Below are positions 16,967-24,599 of a stretch of 64,000 bases of DNA, in pieces. Location: contig PTEU01000001.1 of the NCBI GenBank assembly GCA_004359425.1, forward strand, positions 1,898,098-1,962,097, read 5' to 3'. Made by a program: the position numbers and the translations under genes. This DNA is from Ideonella sp. MAG2. Lineage in GTDB: Bacteria > Pseudomonadota > Gammaproteobacteria > Burkholderiales > Burkholderiaceae_C. The notes under the pieces were generated by a model. It was not told the origin of the DNA, did no database searches, and saw only the letters and a program-made list of their open reading frames with translations. How positions within the stretch are numbered: the stretch's first letter is position 1; the number at the start of each line of letters is the position of its first letter.

Positions 16967-17746
16967 TTAGATCTCCAACCAACTGTGATCCAGGCTCAAG
17001 GTGTAGAGCGTGAGGGTCATGGTGGCTTTGGGATAGGCCTCTACTTGGAAGCTCATGCCACCGCGCAGCACCCGTTGCTGTAGAGACTCCAGGTTGTGGA
17101 CGTAGGCGCTGAGGTCGGCATAGCTGCCTTCCAGCGTGATTTCAATACCGTGCCGCCACAGGGCTGGCCCAGGAGCCACCGGCAAGCCGCCCAGAGAAGG
17201 TGCGGCTGCCGCGCTGGCCGCCTGCGCTGCCACCGGACTGGCCTGTTGCACACCGCCCAGGGTGACTTCTGTGCGGCCCAGAGATTTGACGCTGCGCACC
17301 CGCAAACGGCTGCAACCGGCTTGGGCGCTGGCGCAGGGGCTGCGTTGCAGCAGTTGCTGCAACAGGGGCAGCATTTGCTGGGCGCTGACCACGCCTTGTT
17401 GGGTGTCGTGCAGCGCCGCTTGGGCGTCCGCAAGGCGCTTGCGCACCTGCTCAACTTGCTGGGCTTTGCTGTCTTGCAAGTTGCGGAGTTCTTGAGCCAG
17501 CCCCTGGATCTCGCTGTCGATGGTCCGGCGCTGTTCTTTCCAGGCGCTGAGTTCGGCCTGGTGGGTGCGGTAGCGCTTGAAGGCATCGTTGAGCCAGAGG
17601 CGGTCCAGGAGCAGCAGGCTGACAGCGACCACGGCCACGGCGATCATCATGCGCTCGCGAACGTTGCGGGCGTCAAAGCGCCGCCCCAGCGTGGGCAGCG
17701 TGGCCAGCAGGGTGTCTAGTTTGAGACGCAAGGCTGCGGTGTTCAT
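16967..17746 (-). CDS. mshJ: MshJ pilus assembly protein (PilO/GspM-like)
   Basis: 259 residues. One N-terminal membrane helix (~32-50, MMIAVAVVAVSLLLLDRLW), a coiled coil at ~60-130 (TIDSEIQGLAQELRNLQDSKAQQVEQVRKRLADAQAAL), then a periplasmic ferredoxin-like domain (~185-255, LWRHGIEITLEGSYADLSAYVHNLESL). This is the PilO/MshJ layout: an inner-membrane alignment-complex subunit that pairs with the PilN-like protein. Start and stop overlap both neighbours by four bases or lie within a few bases, so it is tightly coupled in the mshI-mshL operon. Confidence 0.88.
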   Translation of the reverse strand: MNTAALRLKLDTLLATLPTLGRRFDARNVRERMMIAVAVVAVSLLLLDRLWLNDAFKRYRTHQAELSAWKEQRRTIDSEIQGLAQELRNLQDSKAQQVEQVRKRLADAQAALHDTQQGVVSAQQMLPLLQQLLQRSPCASAQAGCSRLRVRSVKSLGRTEVTLGGVQQASPVAAQAASAAAAPSLGGLPVAPGPALWRHGIEITLEGSYADLSAYVHNLESLQQRVLRGGMSFQVEAYPKATMTLTLYTLSLDHSWLEI

Positions 17747-18375
17747 CGTGCAGGCCCCTTGGTGTCTGGGAGGGCGGCCGAGCGCAGCACAAACTCGGTG
17801 ACTTTGGGGTCGCTGAGCTCAGTGCCCTCGGTGGCCACCGCATTGAGTTGCAATTGCGCAAACTGGCGGCCTTTGAACACGGGCTCGGCGTTGAGGCGAC
17901 TCAGATAGTCCGGCAGGGCCGAGGCGTCCAGCATGCGGCCTTTGAGTTCAATGGACTGCCCGTCGGCAGAGATCGTGAAGCCGGTTAACCAAAGAGCGCC
18001 GTGGGAGCGCTTGGCAAAGGCTTGAAAGTAGGCCGAGTAGGAGACGCTGGCCTCACCGGCCGAGCCCCCTTGCAAGGTGGCTTTGACACGGGCCATGGCT
18101 TGTTCAACCTCACGCAGCTTGGCGGCTTCCACGTCCACCTCTTTGCGTTGGGCGGCCACTTGCTCTTCCAAGGCCTTGACCCGTTCGCGATGCTGGGCAA
18201 AGGCTTGCTGCTCTTGGGTGTCCATGGCTTCCGCGGTGGTGCGCCAGGTCAGGAAACCACCGATCAGCAGGCCGATAGCCATCAGCAGCGCCCAGCCGCC
18301 GAGTGCGTTTCGGGCGCTCAGCAGGTGCGCCGGACGCCGGAAATGGGCTGCGTAGAGGTTGAGTTGCTGGGCCAT
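17743..18375 (-). CDS. PilN-like pilus assembly protein (second MshI-type subunit)
   Basis: 210 residues. The N-terminal motif MAQQLNLYAAHFRR contains the INLL/LNLY-type sequence by which PilN binds the cytoplasmic PilM partner. One membrane helix (~27-45) and a coiled coil (~55-100, RVKALEEQVAAQRKEVDVEAAKLREVEQAM) precede a periplasmic PilN-type domain (GALWLTGFTISADGQSIELKGRMLDASALPDYLSRL). It overlaps mshI upstream and mshJ downstream by ATGA. With them it forms the inner-membrane alignment complex. Some genomes call such a gene mshI2. Confidence 0.8.
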   Translation of the reverse strand: MAQQLNLYAAHFRRPAHLLSARNALGGWALLMAIGLLIGGFLTWRTTAEAMDTQEQQAFAQHRERVKALEEQVAAQRKEVDVEAAKLREVEQAMARVKATLQGGSAGEASVSYSAYFQAFAKRSHGALWLTGFTISADGQSIELKGRMLDASALPDYLSRLNAEPVFKGRQFAQLQLNAVATEGTELSDPKVTEFVLRSAALPDTKGPAR

Positions 18376-19313
18376 CAGTGAACTCCTGGCTCCACGCGCA
18401 AGGCCGCGCCCAAAGCCGCTGAGAACGCGCTTTGGGCTTCGGGGGTGCTCAGGTCAAGCACGCGGCTGATGTCGAGCACCTCGTCAAGCTTCATTTCTGC
18501 GACCGGGACATAGACCACGTCGCGCAGGTACTCCACCAGGCCAGGGGCACCCAATCCAGGGGCCACCCACAGGCCGCCCAAGTTGGCATAGCTGAAGAGG
18601 CGCTCGCACATATCAAGAGTGCGTTGGGCCTCCAGGGCGATGCGGTCGAAAACGGCTTGTCTGACATCGTCGTCGGGGTCGGTCACCTGGGCCGAGTTGG
18701 CGTCGATGTATCTCACCATCAGCAGCTCGCCGCGGTAAGTAATGACCAACTGGGTGTCCATGGGGCCAACGCGAACCATGGCCTGAGCGCGCTCTGCATC
18801 GCCGGTCAAGGCGCAGAGATTGCGCAGGCCAGACTCCACCACGTCAATGGCCTCCAGGCCGACATGGGCATCCTGGCATTGCTCTGCCAGGGGGCGTACA
18901 CGCTCTTCCGGGGCCGCCACGGCCAGCACCGAGCGAACCGGGCTTTCAGGGTTGGCACCGGGAATGGCCAGCACGTCGATCGCGGCTTGGTCGACCGGAA
19001 AGTCCACCACGTCCTTGAGCTTCCAGCGCAGCGCGGAGATCCACTCGTCACGCGGCACGTCGGGGGCCTCCATCGAGACCACCTGGTATTGGCCCCGAGG
19101 CAGCACCGCCACCACATGGTGTTTGTCGAGTTGCCAGCGCTTGCGCAGTTGGACCCAGAGCGCAGGGCTCTGCACCATGGGCTGGCTGGCCACCCACTCC
19201 ACGCGCGGCTTTTGGCCCGCTGGGCGAACGATATGCACCAGCCGTGCCGTATCGCCTTGCAGCGTGACACTGACCCAGCCCAATCGCTTTTGTGATGTTG
19301 TGAAGCCAAACAC
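18375..19313 (-). CDS. mshI: MshI (PilM-like) pilus biogenesis protein
   Basis: 312 residues of an actin-like fold PilM/MshI protein. It opens FGFTTSQKRLGWVSVTLQGDTARLVHIVR and has PDVPRDEWISALRWKLKDVVDFPVDQAAIDV, the typical MshI region. No membrane segment; it should act in the cytoplasm, docked on the PilN-like partner encoded next. It starts at a GTG and heads the mshI-mshL operon. The start could also lie slightly upstream, but no better candidate is visible. Confidence 0.82.
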   Translation of the reverse strand: MFGFTTSQKRLGWVSVTLQGDTARLVHIVRPAGQKPRVEWVASQPMVQSPALWVQLRKRWQLDKHHVVAVLPRGQYQVVSMEAPDVPRDEWISALRWKLKDVVDFPVDQAAIDVLAIPGANPESPVRSVLAVAAPEERVRPLAEQCQDAHVGLEAIDVVESGLRNLCALTGDAERAQAMVRVGPMDTQLVITYRGELLMVRYIDANSAQVTDPDDDVRQAVFDRIALEAQRTLDMCERLFSYANLGGLWVAPGLGAPGLVEYLRDVVYVPVAEMKLDEVLDISRVLDLSTPEAQSAFSAALGAALRVEPGVH

Positions 19314-19447
19314 GATTCGCCAACCAATTTGATGTAGTGACGGAATCGATGTTGCCCGGTTGCGAAAAATGGAACCGAGAGATAAGGGGCTGCTTTTGTC
19401 CCCTTCTTTCTGCTGTAGAGCAGCCAGCCAATGCCGACAGCGGCGTT

Positions 19448-19494
19448 AGGAGCCTATCGGACTGGGGGAATGTCGGCTGCAAATCGACCGCAGC
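19448..19494 (+). repeat. partial copy of the 41.7-kb palindromic intergenic repeat
   Basis: 47 bases beginning AGGAGCCTATCGGACTGG and ending CGACCGCAGC match the left arm of the element at 41720-41766 with three mismatches and no gaps. Only the left arm is recognisable here. It is followed by a small hairpin ACACCC-tgacaaac-GGGGTGT. It sits between mshI and the Mpo1-like gene, whose starts diverge, so it may lie in their promoter region. Confidence 0.8.
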
Positions 19495-19585
19495 ACACCC
19501 TGACAAACGGGGTGTTGTGTGCCTGAACAGGCGAAATGTGGAGCGAAGGGCGTAGGATAGCGGCCTTGCCCGCTTGGAGCCCCCT

Positions 19586-20143
19586 ATGGTTCGTCCCCCC
19601 AGAGACGCCGCCAGCTTGCTGGTGAGCTACGCCAGCTACCACCGCGACCCACGCAATATCGCCACCCATATGGTGGGTATTCCACTGTCGGTGTTTTCGC
19701 TGGGCGCGCTGCTGTCCCACCCGGCCTTGCTCACACTGCCCACGGCCTGGGGGCCTCTTACCCTGACGCCCGCCATCGTGGTGTGGTTGCTCTCGACCTT
19801 GTGGTATTTGAGCCGGGGTTTGCCAGGCCTGGGCTTGGTGGTCAGCGCCGCCAATGGGCTGCTGCTGCTCGCCGCCGCCTTGCTGCTGCCCGCCGTGGAT
19901 ACGCTGGGCTTGAGCTGCGGGGCCGCCGCCTTGGCCCTAGGCTGGCTTTGCCAAAGTATTGGCCACTACTACGAAGGCCGCAAACCTGCTCCACTGGCCC
20001 GTGGGCGCGGCCTGCTGATGGCCCCCATGTTTGTGGTGGCCGAGGCCCTGTTTTCCTTGGGTTACTTCAAACAGCTTAAAGCCGACATTGAGCGCCAAGT
20101 GGGCCCGACGCGCCTGCGCAACCTGGCCATGCCTATGGGCTAG
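19586..20143 (+). CDS. Mpo1-like (DUF962/YGL010w-type) membrane protein
   Basis: 185 residues. The N-terminal motif LLVSYASYHRDPRNIATHMVGIPLSVF carries the conserved Tyr/His residues (YHRDPRN...TH..GIP) of the DUF962/Mpo1 family, whose yeast member is an Fe(II)-dependent 2-hydroxy fatty acid dioxygenase. A second His motif (CQSIGHYYEGRKPA) lies near residue 130. About four membrane helices separate them. Bacterial members are taken to act on lipids in the inner membrane, but this is not shown. The ATG preceded by TTGGAGCCCCCT is the chosen start. Confidence 0.85.
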   Translation: MVRPPRDAASLLVSYASYHRDPRNIATHMVGIPLSVFSLGALLSHPALLTLPTAWGPLTLTPAIVVWLLSTLWYLSRGLPGLGLVVSAANGLLLLAAALLLPAVDTLGLSCGAAALALGWLCQSIGHYYEGRKPAPLARGRGLLMAPMFVVAEALFSLGYFKQLKADIERQVGPTRLRNLAMPMG

Positions 20144-20235
20144 TGTGCTTATAGGGCCTGGCAGGGCTTGCTACTTCGTGAGCAAAACCGCTTTCGATGC
20201 CAGCCTGACAGGCTTCTAACGGCTTTTGAGCCGCC

Positions 20236-20319
20236 TTAAAACCAAAGCCAGATGCGGCGCAGCCAGCCTGGGGTGCGGTAGGGTTTGGGTTGGTAGACAA
20301 GGCGAAATTCAGACTTCAT
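20236..20319 (-). CDS. candidate 27-residue SOS-controlled microprotein
   Basis: An ATG with an excellent ribosome-binding site (AGGAG, 6-base spacing) opens a 27-codon frame. It begins MKSEFRLVYQ and ends GWLRRIWLWF, so the N-terminus is charged and the C-terminus is a short basic, Trp/Phe-rich amphipathic segment. Directly upstream is a sigma-70-like promoter with a perfect LexA-type box across its spacer and -10 (separate entries). The predicted leader is only ~15 bases. I do not recognise the protein. Size and control recall SOS peptides such as DinQ and TisB of E. coli, but no homology is claimed and the segment is short for a membrane span. Confidence 0.6.
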   Translation of the reverse strand: MKSEFRLVYQPKPYRTPGWLRRIWLWF

Positions 20320-20340
20320 GATGATCTCCTGCTGGAAATA

Positions 20341-20369
20341 ACTGTACATGCATACAGTATTTTGAGCAA
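20341..20369 (-). promoter_or_regulatory. sigma-70-like promoter of the 27-codon ORF
   Basis: Reading the minus strand: TTGCTC (-35, four of six consensus bases), a 17-base spacer, TACAGT (-10, four of six). Transcription would start about 7-15 bases before the Shine-Dalgarno sequence. The LexA box occupies part of the spacer and the -10, the classic repressor position. Confidence 0.55.
20342..20357. promoter_or_regulatory. LexA (SOS) box
   Basis: CTGTACATGCATACAG: perfect CTGT-N8-ACAG with an alternating A/T-rich centre, the LexA operator consensus used by gamma- and beta-proteobacteria. It overlaps the promoter of the minus-strand microprotein gene, predicting repression in unstressed cells and induction on DNA damage. 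Confidence 0.8.
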
Positions 20370-20497
20370 GCCCTGATCGAGCCCGAAGTTCTTTCGGCCA
20401 CCAGCGGCGGCACAAGCGCTGGCCAGCCAGGTGCCCAACACGCCAAAGAAAAAAGGCCTGCACTGTGGTGCAAGCCTTTGATTTCTTTTGCAATTCT

Positions 20498-20573
20498 TGG
20501 TGGGCCCTGAAGGATTCGAACCTTCGACCAACGGATTAAGAGTCCGCTGCTCTACCAACTGAGCTAAGAGCCC
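20498..20573 (-). tRNA. tRNA-Lys (anticodon CTT)
   Basis: 76 bases reading GGGCTCTTAGCTCAGTTGG... with an anticodon loop CTCTTAA (anticodon CTT), T-arm GGTTCGAATCC and encoded CCA. The acceptor stem GGGCTCT pairs with AGGGCCC with one G-U. It decodes AAG. It is about 115 bases from a second tRNA-Lys on the same strand, so the two may be co-transcribed. Confidence 0.95.
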
Positions 20574-20687
20574 TTCAGCGTCTGGTGCAGCAAAACTGCA
20601 ACATCAGCGAAGCCATGGATTATGCCATGAATTTGCCACTCTCACTCTAGACAACGCTGGCACGGGGCCAAGGGGCTGAATGGAGCT

Positions 20688-20763
20688 TGGTGGGTCGTGC
20701 GGGACTCGAACCTGCGACCAACGGATTAAAAGTCCGCTGCTCTACCAACTGAGCTAACGACCC
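20688..20763 (-). tRNA. tRNA-Lys (anticodon TTT)
   Basis: 76 bases reading GGGTCGTTAGCTCAGTTGG... with loop CTTTTAA (anticodon TTT), T-arm GGTTCGAGTCC and encoded CCA; acceptor GGGTCGT pairs with ACGACCC. It decodes AAA and, with wobble, AAG. Body sequence is nearly identical to the neighbouring tRNA-Lys(CTT), suggesting a duplication. It lies just downstream of tcdA. Confidence 0.95.
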
Positions 20764-20810
20764 GGCAAGCCCGCTATTGTAGCCTGAATTTGCAGAGTTT
20801 CGCCGCCGAC

Positions 20811-21623
20811 TCAAAGACTGTCTTGATCTGGCCTGTTCGCAGGCGCAGGGCGCGGCCGTGTTGCGAGGCACTGCTCGATGAGCTCCGCCGCAGCCGCCAT
20901 CCCCACGGCAGCCGTGACGGTGACGGACGAGCCGTAACCATGGCAGTTCAGGCTGCCGTCCATCTCGCAGGCTTGCTCGGGCAGGCGCACTGGCTCACGC
21001 GAGAACACGCAGCGCAAACCGATTGCGCCGCTGCGCGGTGCCGCGCTGAACTTGCGCAAACGCTGGCGTAACGAGGCCAGCAGAGGGTCATGGGTGACGG
21101 CCGCCAGATCGTCCACTTCCAGGCGGTGGGGCTGCCGCTTGCCGCCTGCCGCACCGCTGGTGACGATGGGCACCTGATGCTGGAGCGCCCAAGCCGCCAC
21201 CGCATGTTTGGCGCGCACTTGGTCGCAGGCCTCAAACACACCATCCACCGGCAGGGGCAGCAGGCCGGGCCAGTTTTCGGGGGTGACGAAGTCCTCCACA
21301 CACTGCACTTGGCAACCGGGGTGGATGTCGGCAATGCGCTGCTGCAAGGCCAGCCCCTTGGCCATGCCCACGGTCTGGCCCAGGGCCTGAACTTGGCGGT
21401 TGATATTGGATTCAGCGACATGGTCTAGGTCGATCAAGACCAAGCCGGCCACACCGCTGCGGGCCAAGGCCTCCACGGCCCAGGAGCCTACACCGCCCAA
21501 GCCCACCACGGCCAGACGAAGGCCGCGCAGCCGCTGGTAGGCAGCGTCGCCATAGAGGCGGCGCAGCCCCCCAAAACGGCGCTCTAGGTCGGCCGCCGGG
21601 GCCTGTGGGTCGGGGGCGGACAA
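20811..21623 (-). CDS. tcdA: tRNA threonylcarbamoyladenosine dehydratase
   Basis: 270 residues, E1/ThiF-like fold. TcdA cyclises t6A37 of tRNAs to ct6A using ATP. The N-terminal RRFGGLRRLYGDAAYQRLRGLRLAVVGLGGVGSWAVEAL holds the family start and the nucleotide loop GLGGVG. DLDHVAESNINRQVQAL gives the Asp/Arg ATP-binding residues, and the C-terminal GSLNCHGYGSSVTVTA is characteristic. It starts at TTG a few bases after cpoB; the exact start is uncertain within ~10 codons. Its neighbours include tRNAs, fitting a tRNA-modification role only loosely. Confidence 0.9.
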   Translation of the reverse strand: MSAPDPQAPAADLERRFGGLRRLYGDAAYQRLRGLRLAVVGLGGVGSWAVEALARSGVAGLVLIDLDHVAESNINRQVQALGQTVGMAKGLALQQRIADIHPGCQVQCVEDFVTPENWPGLLPLPVDGVFEACDQVRAKHAVAAWALQHQVPIVTSGAAGGKRQPHRLEVDDLAAVTHDPLLASLRQRLRKFSAAPRSGAIGLRCVFSREPVRLPEQACEMDGSLNCHGYGSSVTVTAAVGMAAAAELIEQCLATRPRPAPANRPDQDSL

Positions 21624-21630
21624 ACCCAGC

Positions 21631-22434
21631 TCACTTCAAGGTGAGCAGGCGGTCTTTGGCAGCCAGCGCCGCCTCGGACTTGGGATAGATCTTGATCAAC
21701 TCTTCCAGCGTGCGACGCGCGGCCTTGCTGTCACGCAGTTCCGCCTGGCTATTGGCCAGGGCCAACAAGGCCTCGGGCGCACGCGGGTGCTCGGGCGCGG
21801 CGGTGGCAAACGCGCGGAAGGTCTGCACCGCCTCTTTGTAGGCACGCGCGCCATATTGGGCATTGCCCATCCAATAGCGAGCACTGTCGCCATAGCCGGA
21901 TTCAGGGTACTTGCGCAAAAAGCCTGCCAGGGCTGGTACGGCTCGCTCAAATTCGCCATTGCGCAACAAGGCCATGGCCTCGTCGTGCATCTTGATTTCT
22001 TCGGGGTCGGCGGTAAAGCTGCGGCCGTCCAAGGTGACGCTTTGTGGCTCCAGCTTGCGCACCCGGTCGTCCACGCTTTGCACAATGTCTTTTTGCTTGC
22101 GCTGCAGCTCGGCCACCTCACGCTGAGTCTGCTCCAGTTGCCCACGCAGCCGGGCGTTGTCGCCCCGAATCTGGTCCAACTGGTTGTTGAGGTCCAAGAG
22201 ACTGCGCTGCAAGACCTGAATCTGCTCTTGCATCTGCTTCAGGGTGGCCGCTTGGGCTTGGCGCAGTTCGTCAGCTTGGTTGGCGCGGGCGCGCAGGTCC
22301 AAAATGGCCTTGCGCGCTTCGTCGTCTTCAAACAGACCGGCCTGTGCGCCGGGTGCCGCCACCAAGGCGGCCACAGCCAAGGCCACGGCCGACCAGTACC
22401 GGCGCGAAAGGGCGAAAGGGTGATGCGCACGCAT
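21631..22434 (-). CDS. cpoB: CpoB (YbgF) Tol-Pal coordinator
   Basis: 267 residues. Signal peptide (ALAVAALVAAPGAQA), an N-terminal trimerising coiled coil (~45-125, LRARANQADELRQAQAATLKQMQEQIQVLQRSLLDLNNQL...) and C-terminal tetratricopeptide repeats (~150-265, MHDEAMALLRNGEFERAVPALAGFLRKYPES...). This is the YbgF/CpoB layout. It is a periplasmic protein linking Tol-Pal with peptidoglycan synthesis during division. It follows pal by four bases. Confidence 0.9.
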   Translation of the reverse strand: MRAHHPFALSRRYWSAVALAVAALVAAPGAQAGLFEDDEARKAILDLRARANQADELRQAQAATLKQMQEQIQVLQRSLLDLNNQLDQIRGDNARLRGQLEQTQREVAELQRKQKDIVQSVDDRVRKLEPQSVTLDGRSFTADPEEIKMHDEAMALLRNGEFERAVPALAGFLRKYPESGYGDSARYWMGNAQYGARAYKEAVQTFRAFATAAPEHPRAPEALLALANSQAELRDSKAARRTLEELIKIYPKSEAALAAKDRLLTLK

Positions 22435-22438
22435 GGGT

Positions 22439-23005
22439 TTAGCGGTCCTTCAACTCAGCGCGGCGATTCTTGGCCCAGGCGTCTTCGTTGCTACCCGTGC
22501 TTGCTGGGCGCTCTTCACCGTAACTCACGGCCTCAATTTGCTCGGCGGCAGCCCCCAGCAGCGTCAGCGAGCGTTGCACGGCCTCGGCGCGCTTTTGGCC
22601 CAAGGCAAGGTTGTACTCACGGCCCCCGCGCTCGTCGGTATGGCCTTCAATGACGATGCGCTTGCTGCGCTGCCCCGCCAAGACCTTGGCATGGCCTTCC
22701 ACGGTGGCGCGGTAGTCGTCTTTGACGCTGAAGCTGTCGAAATCAAAATAGATGACTCTGGCCAAACCAGCCATCGCCATGGCATCGGCGTTTGCCGCTG
22801 CGTTGGCATTTTTGGCACTCAGGTCCACAGTAGCGACCGCCGTTTGGCTGGCGGTGTTTGGCTTGTTGGTGGCAGTGGCATCTTTAACCACCGGGACGCG
22901 GGTCTCAACAGGCACTTCGTCGAGTTTCACACTGGAGCTGCATCCCGCCAGCACAGCAGCCGAAACTGCCAGCATCACAAGGGTCAAGGTTTTTGCTTGG
23001 GCCAT
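22439..23005 (-). CDS. pal: Pal peptidoglycan-associated lipoprotein
   Basis: 188 residues. Lipoprotein signal MAQAKTLTLVMLAVSAAVLAGC with lipobox LAGC. The C-terminal OmpA-like domain has VIYFDFDSFSVKDDYRATVEGHAKVL, then IEGHTDERGGREYNLALGQKRAEAV, with the Asp and Arg that hold diaminopimelate. It tethers the outer membrane to the cell wall and partners TolB. The ATG preceded by AGGAGTCACCACC is the chosen start. It lies between tolB and cpoB. Confidence 0.95.
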   Translation of the reverse strand: MAQAKTLTLVMLAVSAAVLAGCSSSVKLDEVPVETRVPVVKDATATNKPNTASQTAVATVDLSAKNANAAANADAMAMAGLARVIYFDFDSFSVKDDYRATVEGHAKVLAGQRSKRIVIEGHTDERGGREYNLALGQKRAEAVQRSLTLLGAAAEQIEAVSYGEERPASTGSNEDAWAKNRRAELKDR

Positions 23006-23154
23006 GGTGGTGACTCCTGTACATGAGTGAAAGAAAAGGCAGATGCTCGCATTGTCGCCGCCGAACCGTGCCTGTCTGTAAAGCTTGTTGAAGCGTGGGG
23101 GCAATGGCAACACCCCTTTGCTCTCTGCTGTTCTTTACATTGGCACGCACTCAA

Positions 23155-24462
23155 TCAACGCCCAAAGGGACCCCAGACAGGTTCGCGAATGTCCAGCCCA
23201 CTGGTCAGCAAGCGGCTTTTGATCTTACCGTCTAGGGTACTCGTCATCAGCACCTCGCGGCCCTGCACACGGGTGGCGTAGATGATCAATCGGCCATTGG
23301 GGGCAAAGCTGGGGCTCTCGTCATCGCTGGTGTCGCTGATGGTCTGGGCTTGGCCTGTCGCCAAGTCCATGGTCATCACCCGGAACGCGCCGCCCTGGCG
23401 CTGCACAAAGGCCAGGGTCTTGCCGTCTGGGCTGATGGCAGGGCTGATGTTGTAGTTGCCCGAGAAGGTCACGCGGTCTGCGCCACCACCGCTGGTGGCC
23501 TGGCGATAGATTTGCGGGCTGCCGCCGCGGTCGCTGACGAAATAGAGTGACTTGCCATCGGGCGAGAACGCCGGTTCGGTGTCAATGGCCAGGCTTTGCG
23601 TGACGCGGCGCAGATTGCCACCATCTCGGCCCACCAGGTAAATTTGTGAGCCACCCGTGCGGGACAGGGTGACAGCCAGCTCCCGCCCATCAGGCGAGAA
23701 GGCTGGCGCGCTGTTCGAGCCCTTGTAATTGGCCAGTTGGCGGCGCTGGCCCGTCGAGGTTTCTTGAATCCAAACAATCGCCTTGCCCAGCTCAAACGAG
23801 ACATAGGCCAGCTCGCGGCCATCGGGCGACCAAGCGGGCGAGATGATGGGCTCGGGGCTGGTCAGCGCCACTTGGCCCCCTTCGCCATCGGCGTCGGTGA
23901 TGCGCAGCGCATACTTGCCGCCGCCTTTGGTGATGTAGGCAATGCGCGTGGCGAACACGCCCTTGTCACCGGTCAGGCGCTCATAAATAGCGTCGGCAAT
24001 TTTGTGGGCCGCAAGACGCAGATCGGCCGCAGGCACTGCATAGCTTTGGCCGCCCATGTCTTGGCCCTTGACCACATCCCAAAGCTTGTAGCGCACGTCA
24101 TAGCGGCCGTCAGCGAGGCGGGTGATGGAGCCCGCGACGATGGCATCAGCCCCCTGGCTACGCAGTGCTGCGTAGGCCGGCAGACCCGATTCATCAGTGG
24201 GGCCAGCAGCCGTCAGCACCTTGAACAAGCCGCTGCGCTCCAGGTCGGCGCGGATCAAGGCACTCACCGGTTGAGGGGCGCTGCCCTCGTCGCGGAAGGG
24301 CACCAGCGCCAGGGGCACTTGGGTGGCCCCCACGCCGGAGATCTCAACCTTGAACTGAGCCCACGCCGCTGGGGCGCTGAAGCTGGTTGCCAGCGCGGCA
24401 GTTGAGGCTTGCATCCAGGCACGGCGGTGCCACATCCCGGTTGTCTTTGGCTGGAATTGCAT
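23155..24462 (-). CDS. tolB: TolB periplasmic beta-propeller
   Basis: 435 residues. Signal peptide ending SAPAAWA before QFKVEISGVG. TolB N-domain (~40-160), then the six-bladed propeller with the repeated phrase (A)FSPDGR/K.L seen at AWSPDGRELAYVS, AFSPDGRELAVT, AFSPDGKSLYFVS, AISPDGKTLAFV and SFAPNGRLIIYA. It works with Pal in outer-membrane constriction. The gene is first in tolB-pal-cpoB here; tolQ, tolR and tolA, which usually precede it, are not upstream. A second in-frame ATG 9 codons downstream is possible. Confidence 0.95.
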   Translation of the reverse strand: MQFQPKTTGMWHRRAWMQASTAALATSFSAPAAWAQFKVEISGVGATQVPLALVPFRDEGSAPQPVSALIRADLERSGLFKVLTAAGPTDESGLPAYAALRSQGADAIVAGSITRLADGRYDVRYKLWDVVKGQDMGGQSYAVPAADLRLAAHKIADAIYERLTGDKGVFATRIAYITKGGGKYALRITDADGEGGQVALTSPEPIISPAWSPDGRELAYVSFELGKAIVWIQETSTGQRRQLANYKGSNSAPAFSPDGRELAVTLSRTGGSQIYLVGRDGGNLRRVTQSLAIDTEPAFSPDGKSLYFVSDRGGSPQIYRQATSGGGADRVTFSGNYNISPAISPDGKTLAFVQRQGGAFRVMTMDLATGQAQTISDTSDDESPSFAPNGRLIIYATRVQGREVLMTSTLDGKIKSRLLTSGLDIREPVWGPFGR

Positions 24463-24599
24463 GGGCTTGAATTGATGAAATATCAGGGTGACACCCAGCC
24501 ACCCAGGGGTTGAGATACGCCGCCCATTGTAGGCAGCGGCGGGCGTTGATAATCGGGGCACGCCGTCGCACAGCGGCCCATTGCATTACCAGCCTTCTC

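Noticed and set aside
20202..20233. two small hairpins after the Mpo1-like gene (AGCCTG-a-CAGGCT, CGGCT-TTTG-AGCCG)
   Set aside because: Neither is followed by a T-run on either strand, so they are not called terminators.
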